DNA of 64,000 nucleotides from Altererythrobacter sp. CAU 1644 (GTDB lineage: Bacteria > Pseudomonadota > Alphaproteobacteria > Sphingomonadales > Sphingomonadaceae): contig NZ_CP121106.1 of assembly GCF_029623755.1 (NCBI RefSeq), positions 2,918,352-2,982,351 of the forward strand. Direction: 5' to 3'. Below the pieces are notes generated by a model that saw only the letters and a program-made list of their open reading frames with translations, made no database searches and was not told the DNA's origin. This document shows positions 56,336-64,000 of this stretch, piece after piece. The position numbers and the translations under genes were made by a program. The first letter of the stretch is position 1. Each line of letters opens with the position of its first letter.

Positions 56336-56441
56336 TCGGAACTCCTGCCTGTTTCAACCTTGAGAGGAACCGCTTTCGCTTCCACCACCGCGCGTGTCCA
56401 GCGTAAAGCGAAAGAGGGTACAACACGATGGGGGAGCACGA

Positions 56442-57305
56442 ATGCGTCTGAATCCGTTCAATACCGACAACATCAGGGTCCGCTCAGGCGGAGGTGGCGG
56501 CTTTCCCGGTGGCCGCGGCGGAGGAATCGGCTGCGGCACCATCGTGATCGCGCTCGTCGCCTACTTCGTTTTCGGTCTCGACCCGATGCAGACGATCGGA
56601 ACGGTCGAAAGCGCACAGCAGCAGTCACCCTCGCAGCAGACCAGCAGCATGAGCGAGGAAGAGGTCTGTCGCAGCGGTCCTTACGCGACCGAAGCCTGCA
56701 ATGCGCTGCAATCGCTCAACCAGACCTGGGCTCCCGAATTCGAGCGGGCCAATATCCCCTTCCGCGATCCCGAACTGACCCTCTATTCGGGTCGGGTCTC
56801 GACCCGTGGCTGTGGCAATGCAAGCTCGGCTGCCGGGCCGTTCTACTGCCCCGGCGATCAAGGCATCTACATCGACACCAGCTTCTACGACCAGCTTGCG
56901 CGCATGTCCGGCGGTGGCGGCGACTTCGCCCGCTATTACGTCATGGCGCACGAATACGGCCACCATATCCAGAACCTGACCGGCCTTGCCGCACAGGTGC
57001 GCAGCGCGCAGCAGCAAAACCCACAGCGCGCGAACGATCTGCAAGTACGGATGGAATTGCAGGCGGACTGCTATGCCGGTGTCTGGGCCGGCAAGAACCG
57101 CAATTTGATCGAACCGGGCGACATGGAAGAAGGCCTGAGAGCGGCCAGCGCCATCGGCGACGACACGCTGCAGCGCAATGCGGGCGGCCGGGTAAATCCA
57201 GAAAGTTTCACACATGGTACGAGTGCGCAGCGCAGGGACGCGCTGCGCGCCGGTATGGAGAGTGCAGATGATGCCGTTTGCGACCGCTATTTCGACATGC
57301 GCTAG
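56442..57305 (+). CDS. Neutral zinc metallopeptidase, YpfJ/KPN_02809 family
   Basis: About 287 residues. The N-terminal cytoplasmic tail (GGGGGFPGGRGGG) precedes one membrane helix (CGTIVIALVAYFVFGL, about 30-45), and the periplasmic domain carries HEYGHHIQ (HExxH) and a third ligand in the MELQADCYAGVW helix about 45 residues further. ATG at 56442 has GGGGGAG five bases upstream. Substrate unknown. The 3' end overlaps the next secreted protein gene by 38 bases. Confidence 0.92.
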   Translation: MRLNPFNTDNIRVRSGGGGGFPGGRGGGIGCGTIVIALVAYFVFGLDPMQTIGTVESAQQQSPSQQTSSMSEEEVCRSGPYATEACNALQSLNQTWAPEFERANIPFRDPELTLYSGRVSTRGCGNASSAAGPFYCPGDQGIYIDTSFYDQLARMSGGGGDFARYYVMAHEYGHHIQNLTGLAAQVRSAQQQNPQRANDLQVRMELQADCYAGVWAGKNRNLIEPGDMEEGLRAASAIGDDTLQRNAGGRVNPESFTHGTSAQRRDALRAGMESADDAVCDRYFDMR

Positions 57306-57915
57306 GACAGCGATTGCCGCTTGTCTTCTGGTGACGAGCGCAGCTGCCTATGCCCAGGAAGAAGAAGAGATCGTGCGCGACCGGGAGCCCGACATGGGTG
57401 ACGTCGCCACAACGCCGCTGACCGACCTCAACCTGTCCAAGGACGAAATCCCGCAGGTCCTGCTCACTTCGGTGGAAAATCCCTATGCCACCGTCGCTTC
57501 CGGCGAATGCGGAGCGATCGGCGCAGCGATCGCCGAGCTCGATCAGGTGCTTGGACCCGATTACGACCTGCAGGACGTCGAGAACGATCGCATCAGCGAA
57601 GGTCGGATCGCGCAGAAGATCGTCGGTTCCTTCATCCCCTTCCGCAGTATTCTGCGCGAGATAACCGGCGCCGCCGACCACAAGCGCCAGTTCGAAGAAG
57701 CGATCATGGCGGGGATGGTTCGCCGCGGCTATCTCAAGGGACTGGGCGAGGCCAGCGGTTGCCCCTACCCCTCGCGTCCGGCCTTCACGCAAATCGCCTT
57801 CAACGAGGATGCCGAAGCGATTGAGGTCGACAAGCTGACAACAAAGCCCGGGCCGAGGGAAGAACCCTCGTCCCAGGCCTATGCATCGATCCCTGTCGTA
57901 CAGAAGACCGACTAG
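57268..57915 (+). CDS. Secreted hypothetical protein
   Basis: About 215 residues beginning at ATG 57268 (or 57271), with GGAGAG about seven bases upstream within the metallopeptidase gene. A signal peptide ends near AYAQEEEE. The C-terminal part contains GECGAIGAAIAELDQVLGPD and GSFIPFRSILREITGAADHK, with a conserved-looking cysteine pair (GECGA, SGCPYP). I do not recognise a family, although similar secreted proteins appear beside cell-envelope proteases. Possibly a substrate or chaperone of the protease; that is inference from the overlap. Confidence 0.75.
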   Translation: MMPFATAISTCARTAIAACLLVTSAAAYAQEEEEIVRDREPDMGDVATTPLTDLNLSKDEIPQVLLTSVENPYATVASGECGAIGAAIAELDQVLGPDYDLQDVENDRISEGRIAQKIVGSFIPFRSILREITGAADHKRQFEEAIMAGMVRRGYLKGLGEASGCPYPSRPAFTQIAFNEDAEAIEVDKLTTKPGPREEPSSQAYASIPVVQKTD

Positions 57916-57924
57916 TTGGCGCCG

Positions 57925-59337
57925 TCAGGCGGCGAGTTCCTCTTCGGAATTCCTGCCGACCCCCGACCAGTCGATATTCCGCGTTGCGTACATCACTCCC
58001 GCAAGGGCGAGGAACAGCAGCACCGAACCGATCATGAGCGACCATGCTTCGAGGTTGAGCAGGACGTAGAGCAAGGCGTAGAGGCCGACCAGCAGCCCGC
58101 CGATGACCTGCGCTCGTTTCCAACTGCCCAACACAGCCGCACTGTAACTCGTGAGCAGGCCGATGATAGCCGTACTCGCAAGTGCGTAGGCCGCAGTAAA
58201 TCCGATCATTTCGGCAAAGGCCAGCAGGAGCACGAAGAACAGCACCAGGCCCGCGCCTGTCAGCAGGTACTCCGCGGCGGCCACCGAAGCTCCGGCCACG
58301 ATGTCGAACATAAGGAAGGCGAGGAAGGTGAAGCCGATGAACAGGAAGCCGTACTTCACTGCGCGATCGACCCGGCTGTAGAGGTCGACCGGCTCGACCA
58401 GGCGGATCGTTGCCACCTTGCTGGTGCCCTGCGTCCGGCCGCGATCGTCGACCATCGCGGGCGCTGCATATGCCATCTCGACCGTCTCATCGACGAAGGG
58501 TGGCCCAGGCTCTCCGGTGGCGACAGCCGCTTCGCCCAGGGCAAGGTTGGAAATCGACCACCGCGCCTCGAAACCCTTGTCATTGATTGTCCTGTCCTCG
58601 TCTCCGGGCAGGAAGCTGCCGGTGAAGCTCGGATGCGGCCATGACGAACTTGCGGTCCACACGGTTTCCTTGCCGCGCGGGACGAGGCTAAACGACCGGC
58701 TGCCACGCAGCGAATATGACCAGGACAGATCGACCGTCTGGCCCTCGCTCCAATCGAACCCGGCGTGGACGCCCGATCCGCCGCTCGCGGCCGTGCCGCG
58801 CCCCGGCTCGAGGTCCAGCTTCCGCCCATCGACGACCAGGCTGGCATCGGTGGCCAGCCCGCGCGGATCAGAAATCCCGAGGCGTACCTCGCTTTCGTCG
58901 AGCAGCAACTGATCGCGGGTAACGCCGAGGTCGGAGAGATCTTCCGGCAGGACGAACGTGGCCGTCCCGCTCACGCCGACATCGTAGATCACCGACTTGT
59001 AGATGGCGCGCTCTTTCACGTCGGGATCGATCGCGGTGTCGACCGCCTGCCGCTCGGGCGACAGGAACAGTTCCTCGCGCGTTCGCACGGTCCGCGTCAC
59101 GCTCTGACCGTTCACATTTTCCGTCGTCACCCTTTCGGCGCGATAAGGAATGACGAGCAGCGGCCCAGTGATGATCTGCGGGCCGGCCCAGCCTGCCGCG
59201 ATCGAATCCTGCGCGACCCGCGCCTGGTGCTGGCGGTCGCTCACCAGCGCGTAGACAAACAGCAGCGGCACCAGCAAAGCCGCGCCTACCAGTGCGGCGA
59301 AAAGTAGTTTTATTCCGGGGGATCTCTCGCGCTTCAT
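57925..59337 (-). CDS. creD: CreD family inner-membrane protein
   Basis: About 470 residues. An N-terminal membrane helix (LLFAALVGAALLVPLLFVYA), a large periplasmic domain of about 280 residues (GPLLVIPYRAE, RTREELFLSPE, GVSGTATFVLPEDLS) and five C-terminal helices are the CreD layout. CreD genes are linked to envelope stress and beta-lactam responses in several gammaproteobacteria, but the molecular function is unknown. ATG at 59337 has GGAGA seven bases upstream; a GTG codon before it is in frame. A hairpin separates it from the upstream sensor gene. Confidence 0.92.
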   Translation of the reverse strand: MKRERSPGIKLLFAALVGAALLVPLLFVYALVSDRQHQARVAQDSIAAGWAGPQIITGPLLVIPYRAERVTTENVNGQSVTRTVRTREELFLSPERQAVDTAIDPDVKERAIYKSVIYDVGVSGTATFVLPEDLSDLGVTRDQLLLDESEVRLGISDPRGLATDASLVVDGRKLDLEPGRGTAASGGSGVHAGFDWSEGQTVDLSWSYSLRGSRSFSLVPRGKETVWTASSSWPHPSFTGSFLPGDEDRTINDKGFEARWSISNLALGEAAVATGEPGPPFVDETVEMAYAAPAMVDDRGRTQGTSKVATIRLVEPVDLYSRVDRAVKYGFLFIGFTFLAFLMFDIVAGASVAAAEYLLTGAGLVLFFVLLLAFAEMIGFTAAYALASTAIIGLLTSYSAAVLGSWKRAQVIGGLLVGLYALLYVLLNLEAWSLMIGSVLLFLALAGVMYATRNIDWSGVGRNSEEELAA

Positions 59338-59438
59338 CACGCACTCTCCATCGTGTTACCTGCGATGAAACGTTCTGTGTGAGCGGCGAACTGAATGGCT
59401 TCTGAATTTCATGTCATCGTTCACACGCAAGAAAATGA

Positions 59439-59460
59439 CGGGTAATCCGGAGATTACCCG
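59439..59460 (-). terminator. Hairpin between the BlaR1-like gene and creD
   Basis: Arms CGGGTAATC (59439-59447) and GATTACCCG (59452-59460) pair perfectly over nine bases around a four-base loop. On the minus strand the stem is followed by TCATTTTCTTG, a moderate T-rich stretch. It is a reasonable intrinsic terminator 28 bases past the sensor gene stop, implying that creD has its own promoter in 59341-59438. Confidence 0.6.
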
Positions 59461-59487
59461 CCATCGGGGACTGACTGATAATTCGGT

Positions 59488-61161
59488 TTAACGCTTGTGC
59501 TTGCGGTATTGTGCGATCTTGGCATCGAGTGCCGAAAGCACCTCGGCCCGGATTTCGGCAGGCATGTCGTCATCTGCGGCAATACTTGCCCGGGCTTCCT
59601 TCAAACCTCTGATCGCGCTGGCCATGACTTCGCTGGTGCAGAGCCATACGGTCCGCTTGCCCTTGTCGTCGACGGTCTCGCCCGCCTTGCCGTTTTCGCA
59701 ATCGACGCTGACCTTGGTCATCTCACCCTGGTGTTCGCGCAGTTCGACCATCGCCACGCGATATTCGTGCATGGCTTCCTTTATTCCGGCGTCCATCTCG
59801 GAGAATGCTGCGCGAAGCTCCCGTCGTAGCTCGGCGCGCTCTTCAGGGCTGAGATCGCTGTCATTACCGGCAATGATAACCTTGCGCTCGACTTTGCGAT
59901 CAACCTTCCGATCGACATTGCGATGGGTATCGCGTTCGACCTTGCGCTCGACTTTCTTCTCGACCTCGCGGTGCACCTCTTGCGAAGGCGCGGGTTGTTC
60001 GTCGGGCTGTTCGTCCTGGAAGGCGAAGGTCGCGGTCTTGAGCGCCGAATGCTTGCCCAGATTGAGGTTTGCCTGCCAGGTCAGCGGAGCCAGCGGCGCC
60101 GGAGGTGCGAGCGGAGCAGTCGGCGCCAGCGGCGCGGCTGGAGGCGCCGGCGGAAGCGGCGCTTCGACAGCGCTCGGAGCACCGGGAGGCGCCGGCGGAG
60201 CCGGAATGCCGGGTTCGGCATAACTGATCGAAGCGGTCATCGGCAGGGCAACCAGCGCCGCCACCACCAGACCCCGTCCGGCGAGGCGCCGACGGTTCGA
60301 AAGCTGGTTCATCTTCAGGCTCCTCAAACGGTGAATTATCGACTTGTCGCCCAGCACCGGGCAGGCCATCGGCGCTGCGAGGGCAACGCTCGGCCCCGCC
60401 GCAAAGCTGGCGATCACATTGGCGTAGGTAATCCGATCCTCGGGCTCGCGCGATTGGATCACCCGTGCGTCGCAGGCGGCCTCCTGGTCGCGGCGCAACG
60501 CCAGCCAGCCGAGGTAGGCCAGGGGGTTGAACCAGTGCAGAGCGAACAGCGGCTGGACGAGAAAGTTGACGAGCAGGTCGTGTCCGCGATGGTGGGCAAG
60601 CTCGTGCTCCAGCGCCAGGTCCCGTGCCGCTAGGTCCGCTTGCGCCATGAAGCCGATCGGCAGCGCGACCACCTTGTCGGTGACGCCGAACGCGAGCGGA
60701 GCGCTGGTTCCGGGCGTCTCGATCAGCCGGACGTTGTCGCACCGGCCGACGGTCTTGGCGTCGTCGAGCATGTGCTCGCGCATTTCCGCATAACCGCTGA
60801 AGCGCGTGTAGAGGAAATAGAGCGCGCCAGTGAGCCATAGCGCCACGGCGATCTCCACCAGTGGAAGTTCGGCTATCCAGCTGCCAGTGGCCGGTTCAAC
60901 CGGATCGACCGGCATGACAAAGCTTACCGGCATTTCGGCCGCTAGCTCGACGTGTGCAGCCTCGAGTTCCGGCGTCGCAGGCACCGGCGCCATCCAGGAA
61001 GGCAGGGTTATCGGCGGCAAAAACAGCCTGAGCGCCGGCAGCGCCCAAAGCGAATAGGCGAGCTGCGGCCCGAAGATGCGAGCAACCGGGCGGCGGATGA
61101 CGAGGACCAGCGCGATCAGTCCGGCGGTCCACAGGAGCGTTTCCAGGAGCCAGTCGATCAT
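59488..61161 (-). CDS. M56 (BlaR1/MecR1-type) membrane metalloprotease with repetitive extracytoplasmic region
   Basis: A 557-residue protein. The N-terminal four-helix membrane part and the zinc protease domain carry HELAH at 186-190 with a downstream EAACDARV (Glu227). Residues 294-312 form another membrane helix. Instead of a penicillin-binding sensor domain, residues about 313-360 are Pro/Ala-rich and 395-428 are a charged repeat (RKVER, RKVDR and variants), followed by an acidic helical domain of about 120 residues. It should cleave the BlaI-type repressor on signal. ATG at 61161 overlaps the repressor stop. Confidence 0.85.
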   Translation of the reverse strand: MIDWLLETLLWTAGLIALVLVIRRPVARIFGPQLAYSLWALPALRLFLPPITLPSWMAPVPATPELEAAHVELAAEMPVSFVMPVDPVEPATGSWIAELPLVEIAVALWLTGALYFLYTRFSGYAEMREHMLDDAKTVGRCDNVRLIETPGTSAPLAFGVTDKVVALPIGFMAQADLAARDLALEHELAHHRGHDLLVNFLVQPLFALHWFNPLAYLGWLALRRDQEAACDARVIQSREPEDRITYANVIASFAAGPSVALAAPMACPVLGDKSIIHRLRSLKMNQLSNRRRLAGRGLVVAALVALPMTASISYAEPGIPAPPAPPGAPSAVEAPLPPAPPAAPLAPTAPLAPPAPLAPLTWQANLNLGKHSALKTATFAFQDEQPDEQPAPSQEVHREVEKKVERKVERDTHRNVDRKVDRKVERKVIIAGNDSDLSPEERAELRRELRAAFSEMDAGIKEAMHEYRVAMVELREHQGEMTKVSVDCENGKAGETVDDKGKRTVWLCTSEVMASAIRGLKEARASIAADDDMPAEIRAEVLSALDAKIAQYRKHKR

Positions 61162-61550
61162 TGCTTCAACTCCTTCAACAGAGCTTCGATCTCGACCAGG
61201 TCGTTCGCTGAAAGTGCCTCCTGTTCTGCCAGGTGCGCAAACAAGGATGCCGGGCGTCCGCCGAACAGTCGCTCGACCAGGCGGCGAGACTCCCCACCGA
61301 CGTAATCGTCACGTTCGATAAGGGGACTGTAGAGGTAACGGCGACCGTCAGGCTTCGCTTCAACCGCCCGTTTTGTGACGAGTCGGCTGAGCAGCGTCTT
61401 TACCGTCGGTAGGGTCCAGCCACGGTCTTCGCAGACAGTTTCGCAGACATCGGCGGCGGTCAGCGGCTCGCGCCCGGCCCACAACACCTCCATCACGGCG
61501 TGTTCTGCCTCGCTGATCCGATCCGGCTTGGTATCTTCCTGTTTCGCCAC
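61158..61550 (-). CDS. BlaI/MecI/CopY family repressor
   Basis: A 130-residue winged-helix repressor. EAEHAVMEVLWAGREPLTAA (about 14-33) and PTVKTLLSRLVTKRAVEAKP (about 49-68) are the classic DNA-binding core. The C-terminal helical part would dimerise. GTG at 61550 has GGGAGGGA about four bases upstream. It forms a coupled pair with the sensor protease (ATGA) and is probably autoregulated by the two operators at 61576-61606. Confidence 0.93.
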   Translation of the reverse strand: MAKQEDTKPDRISEAEHAVMEVLWAGREPLTAADVCETVCEDRGWTLPTVKTLLSRLVTKRAVEAKPDGRRYLYSPLIERDDYVGGESRRLVERLFGGRPASLFAHLAEQEALSANDLVEIEALLKELKQ

Positions 61551-61575
61551 CAGTCCCTCCCAACGGGTTATTGAT

Positions 61576-61606
61576 TACGGCTGTAGTCAATTCGACTACG
61601 CCTGTA
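61576..61606. promoter_or_regulatory. Two BlaI-type operators
   Basis: TACGGCTGTA (61576-61585) and TACGCCTGTA (61597-61606) both fit the BlaI/MecI core TACA-nn-TGTA except for G at the fourth base. They lie 21 bases apart centre to centre, two helical turns, starting 26 bases upstream of the repressor start. The arrangement matches the paired sites of bla/mec control regions. The divergent fusion gene starts 71 bases beyond the second site and could share control. A perfect GTAGTC/GACTAC dyad lies between and within them. Confidence 0.75.
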
Positions 61607-61676
61607 AACATGAAGCCTATATGAACGCATGTTCATCTGGCTTGCTTCTCGGCGAACGACATATCAGGATGGACGA

Positions 61677-63209
61677 ATGACGTGGAAAGCCATTCCTCTT
61701 ATATCGCTTGCAGCCGCGCTTTTGGTGCCAACTACGCCCGCTGCCGCAAACGAACCCTTCATGCCGCAGACACTGACCGTAGCGCTTGATCCGGCGGCGC
61801 CTGAAAATCTGAAGCTCGGCGAGCTGACCTACCGCGGAGGGTTGGAGATCGAACCGGGCGAGGAGGATATCGGCGGAATTTCCGGCCTCGAATGGTGGGA
61901 CGGCAAGCTCTATGCGGTCAGCGACGATGGCCGATGGCTCATCATGACTCCCGGGGCATTTCGCGACAAGCTGGTCGATCTGATCGAAATCGAAGTCGGC
62001 CCATTGCTCGATGAACGCGGCAAGAAATTAAGGCGGAAGGAAGACGCGGATGCCGAGGCGCTGACACGTAGCTCGTCAGGCGATTGGTTCGTGTCTTTCG
62101 AACACAACCATCGGGTGTGGCGCTACCCGGGGTTTGGCGAAAGCGCATTGCCAGGTGACCTCGCCGTTGAAGGACTTGTCGATGGCGCCGCCTCGAACAA
62201 TGGTATCGAATCCTTGTCCATTACGCCCGACGGATGGCTTGCCTGCACAGAACGTACCGGAGGCACGAAACCGAACTGCCTCCGCCAATCGAGTTCTGGC
62301 TTGGAATCAATCGATATTGCGACACCCGCCCCGCTCGATGATCGAGGCGGCGTACCGACCGATGCCGACTGCGCCAGCAATGGTGTATGCTATGTCCTGT
62401 TTCGCAGCCACTCGTCCGAGTTGGGAAATGGGGCAGCTATTGTCGCGATTGGGCCGGACGGCAATCGCGAAACGCTGGCCAGTTGGGATAGCGCGCTCAG
62501 CATCGATAACTTCGAGGGCCTCGCGGTGCGCGAGGAAGGTCCGAGAACCTACCTCTACATTATCTCCGACAACAATTTTTCCGACGGTCAAAGAACGCTT
62601 CTGCTGAAGTTCGAGGTTAGCGCGCGTGCAGCTTCTGCCCCAGGCATTCCGGAGAAGGTGTTCGCGACGACCAGGGTAATCCTCGAAACCTCGATGGGCG
62701 AAATTACCGTTGCGCTTGAAACCGAGCGGGCGCCGATCACGGCTTCCAATTTTCTGCGCTACATCGACGAAGATCGCTACGATGGCACCAAGTGCTACCG
62801 CGCGAGGCATGTCGCGGGTGGAGAGCAGCCCGCAGGATTCCTGCAATGCGGCACGCAGAACCACCCTGACCGCATACTCGACCCGATCGCGCATGAACCC
62901 ACCAATGAGACGGGACTCAATCACACCGACGGTGCGCTATCGATGGCACGCTTCGATCCAGGGACGGCCACCGGCGATTTCTCGATCATGATCAGGGACC
63001 AGCCCGGCCTCGATGCACAACCCGACGCCGAAGATCCCGCACAAAGGCCTGGCTTTGCGGTATTTGGCTATGTCGTCGAGGGGATGGATGTGGTCCACGC
63101 AATCCATGCGACACGTATCGACCCCGACAAAGGCGAAGGCTTCTTGAAGGGGCAGATGCTCGCCGAGCCCGTTACGATCGTGAATGTACGGCGGGCCGAA
63201 CCCGAGTAG
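61677..63209 (+). CDS. Fusion of esterase-like phytase-family domain and cyclophilin-type peptidylprolyl isomerase
   Basis: A 510-residue secreted protein. Signal peptide 1-24 (ending PAAANEP). Residues about 48-315 form a phytase-like/esterase-like beta-propeller (GGISGLEWWDGKLYAVSDDG, NNGIESLSITPDGWLACTER, DNFEGLAVREEGPRTYLYII). Residues about 333-506 form a cyclophilin (VILETSMGEITVALETERAP; GFAVFGYVVEGMDVV). No stop or frameshift separates the two. ATG at 61677 has AGGA seven bases upstream; an upstream start would include the operator side of the spacer. It diverges from the repressor gene. Confidence 0.88.
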   Translation: MTWKAIPLISLAAALLVPTTPAAANEPFMPQTLTVALDPAAPENLKLGELTYRGGLEIEPGEEDIGGISGLEWWDGKLYAVSDDGRWLIMTPGAFRDKLVDLIEIEVGPLLDERGKKLRRKEDADAEALTRSSSGDWFVSFEHNHRVWRYPGFGESALPGDLAVEGLVDGAASNNGIESLSITPDGWLACTERTGGTKPNCLRQSSSGLESIDIATPAPLDDRGGVPTDADCASNGVCYVLFRSHSSELGNGAAIVAIGPDGNRETLASWDSALSIDNFEGLAVREEGPRTYLYIISDNNFSDGQRTLLLKFEVSARAASAPGIPEKVFATTRVILETSMGEITVALETERAPITASNFLRYIDEDRYDGTKCYRARHVAGGEQPAGFLQCGTQNHPDRILDPIAHEPTNETGLNHTDGALSMARFDPGTATGDFSIMIRDQPGLDAQPDAEDPAQRPGFAVFGYVVEGMDVVHAIHATRIDPDKGEGFLKGQMLAEPVTIVNVRRAEPE

Positions 63210-64000
63210 CTAGTCGGAAGCGACTGCCGGACGACCAACCGGCTTGGTCGAGCCTGAGGGGATTTTCGCCTCGAGAGTTGCGAGCCAGGTTTCGGCTGCT
63301 TGGCCGATCCGGGCCTGCGGCAGTGAAGCGAGAAGCTTCTTGCTGCTTTCCCATTCCGCGATCGACCGCTGTGCCTCGGCGGCGGCATCGGCGAGGCTTT
63401 GTGGCTTGCGCAGCGCATTGTTGATCAGCGCATCACCATAGAAGGTCCAGTCGTTCTCCGCTTCGCAGCCGAATGAGGTCCGATCGTCGCGCGCGGCAGT
63501 CAGGATTGCGCTGTCGGGTGTCGCAAGGAAAGGCACGAACACGCCGGAATAGCACGCACTCAGCATCAATATACGGCGCTTCAGCCCGAGTTCGGTGAGC
63601 GTGTCGCGCAGGTGCTGGGGCGAGATAATCCCATAACCGGTATCGCCGTAATGATAGGCCAGCCCCTGCGGCAATCCGTGGCTGGTCGAATACAGCACCA
63701 GCACGTCCTCGCCGGGGTCCATCAGCTCAGCAATCCGCGCAAGCGCCACCATGAGGGAGGTCACCGATCCTTGCGGCAGGTCGGCGCTCTTCCCGTCAGG
63801 GCCGGCAAGCACCAGCGTTCGCCCCTGGGCATTATAGCGCCGCTCGAGCACCCGGCCCGCCTCCCGCGCCTCGCGCGCGAACACAGGATCGCTATCGAGC
63901 GCAATGGCAACGACATAGGCATCGACGGTTCCCTGCCTTTGCGGCGCGAGTGCGGACAATTTCGAGTCAAGCAGCCGCCGTTCGCGCAGCAGTTCGCGCG
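63210..64000 (-). CDS. Peptidase C13 (legumain/caspase-like) family protein, N-terminus beyond window
   Basis: The reading frame stays open on the minus strand through the right edge (RELLRERRLLDSKL precedes the TTG at 63959), so the true N-terminus is outside the window and about 263 residues are seen. The catalytic histidine is in YSTSHGLPQG and the cysteine in LSACYSGVF, the pair of clan CD proteases. LDSDPVFAREA and YGDTGYGIISPQHL match bacterial C13 proteins. Role unknown; some relatives are periplasmic or secreted. The stop abuts the stop of the convergent fusion gene. Confidence 0.87.
   Translation of the reverse strand, partial: RELLRERRLLDSKLSALAPQRQGTVDAYVVAIALDSDPVFAREAREAGRVLERRYNAQGRTLVLAGPDGKSADLPQGSVTSLMVALARIAELMDPGEDVLVLYSTSHGLPQGLAYHYGDTGYGIISPQHLRDTLTELGLKRRILMLSACYSGVFVPFLATPDSAILTAARDDRTSFGCEAENDWTFYGDALINNALRKPQSLADAAAEAQRSIAEWESSKKLLASLPQARIGQAAETWLATLEAKIPSGSTKPVGRPAVASD

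Noticed and set aside
59488-61550. Beta-lactam resistance system
   Set aside because: The sensor has no penicillin-binding domain and no beta-lactamase is adjacent; the class C-like hydrolase at 40529-41719 is unlinked and of a broad family.

Overview
The window looks like a chromosomal segment of a high-GC alphaproteobacterium, most likely order Sphingomonadales and family Erythrobacteraceae or a close relative. The basis is an exosortase A (XrtA)-type exopolysaccharide locus with sphingomonad-style gene order, an AUR1-like PAP2 protein, a single LolC/E-type permease, KorAB in an otherwise aerobic gene set, and many 4-nt ATGA/GTGA gene overlaps. Genus is inference. No tRNA, rRNA, CRISPR array, insertion sequence or phage gene was recognised. 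Coding density is very high and no gene-free stretch exceeds 300 bases.

Region 1 (1-14268) is an exosortase A-associated locus. A minus-strand operon reads from 8484 down: export lipoprotein, chain-length determinant, tyrosine autokinase, outer-membrane barrel, AAA ATPase, DUF3473 deacetylase, FemAB-like protein, and a glycosyltransferase cut by the left edge. The exosortase itself is not in the window and probably lies beyond position 1. Next to it is a second module: a PLP-dependent decarboxylase and an AMP-forming ligase (minus), with a divergent FemAB/GNAT-like transferase, an acyl carrier protein and two exosortase-associated alpha/beta-hydrolase homologues (plus). This module has the composition of an activation, carrier loading, decarboxylation and transfer pathway whose chemistry is not established. 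It is the best candidate here for undescribed biology.

Region 2 (14265-30594) is housekeeping and metabolism. One translationally coupled minus-strand series is ilvD, a small lipoprotein, nnrD/E and an RlmD/TrmA-type methyltransferase; another is ETF-QO, ispE and an N-formylglutamate amidohydrolase. A plus-strand run holds a UDG-superfamily protein without cysteines, a lytic transglycosylase and moaB. A YcxB-like membrane protein, a radical SAM protein, a PAP2 protein, a DUF1330 protein, a GNAT and an acyl-CoA ligase follow.

Region 3 (30680-48233) contains dnaE with an unusual inverted repeat against its start codon, glutathione peroxidase, two hypothetical proteins, lolD-lolC/E, purF with an SDR gene, a PilZ protein, a photolyase/cyclopropane synthase/serine hydrolase run, a DUF457-type membrane protein, and korA-korB.

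Region 4 (48410-64000) contains an HSL-type esterase with rppH, GST, a TPR protein, guaB with a small ORF and an RsmB-like methyltransferase, an M28 peptidase, a 3-hydroxybutyrate dehydrogenase, a YpfJ-type zinc protease with an overlapping secreted protein, and a BlaI/BlaR1-like regulatory pair with two recognisable BlaI-type operators and nearby creD. Opposite the operators lies an unusual fusion of an esterase-like phytase domain and a cyclophilin domain. A caspase/legumain-like C13 peptidase runs off the right edge.
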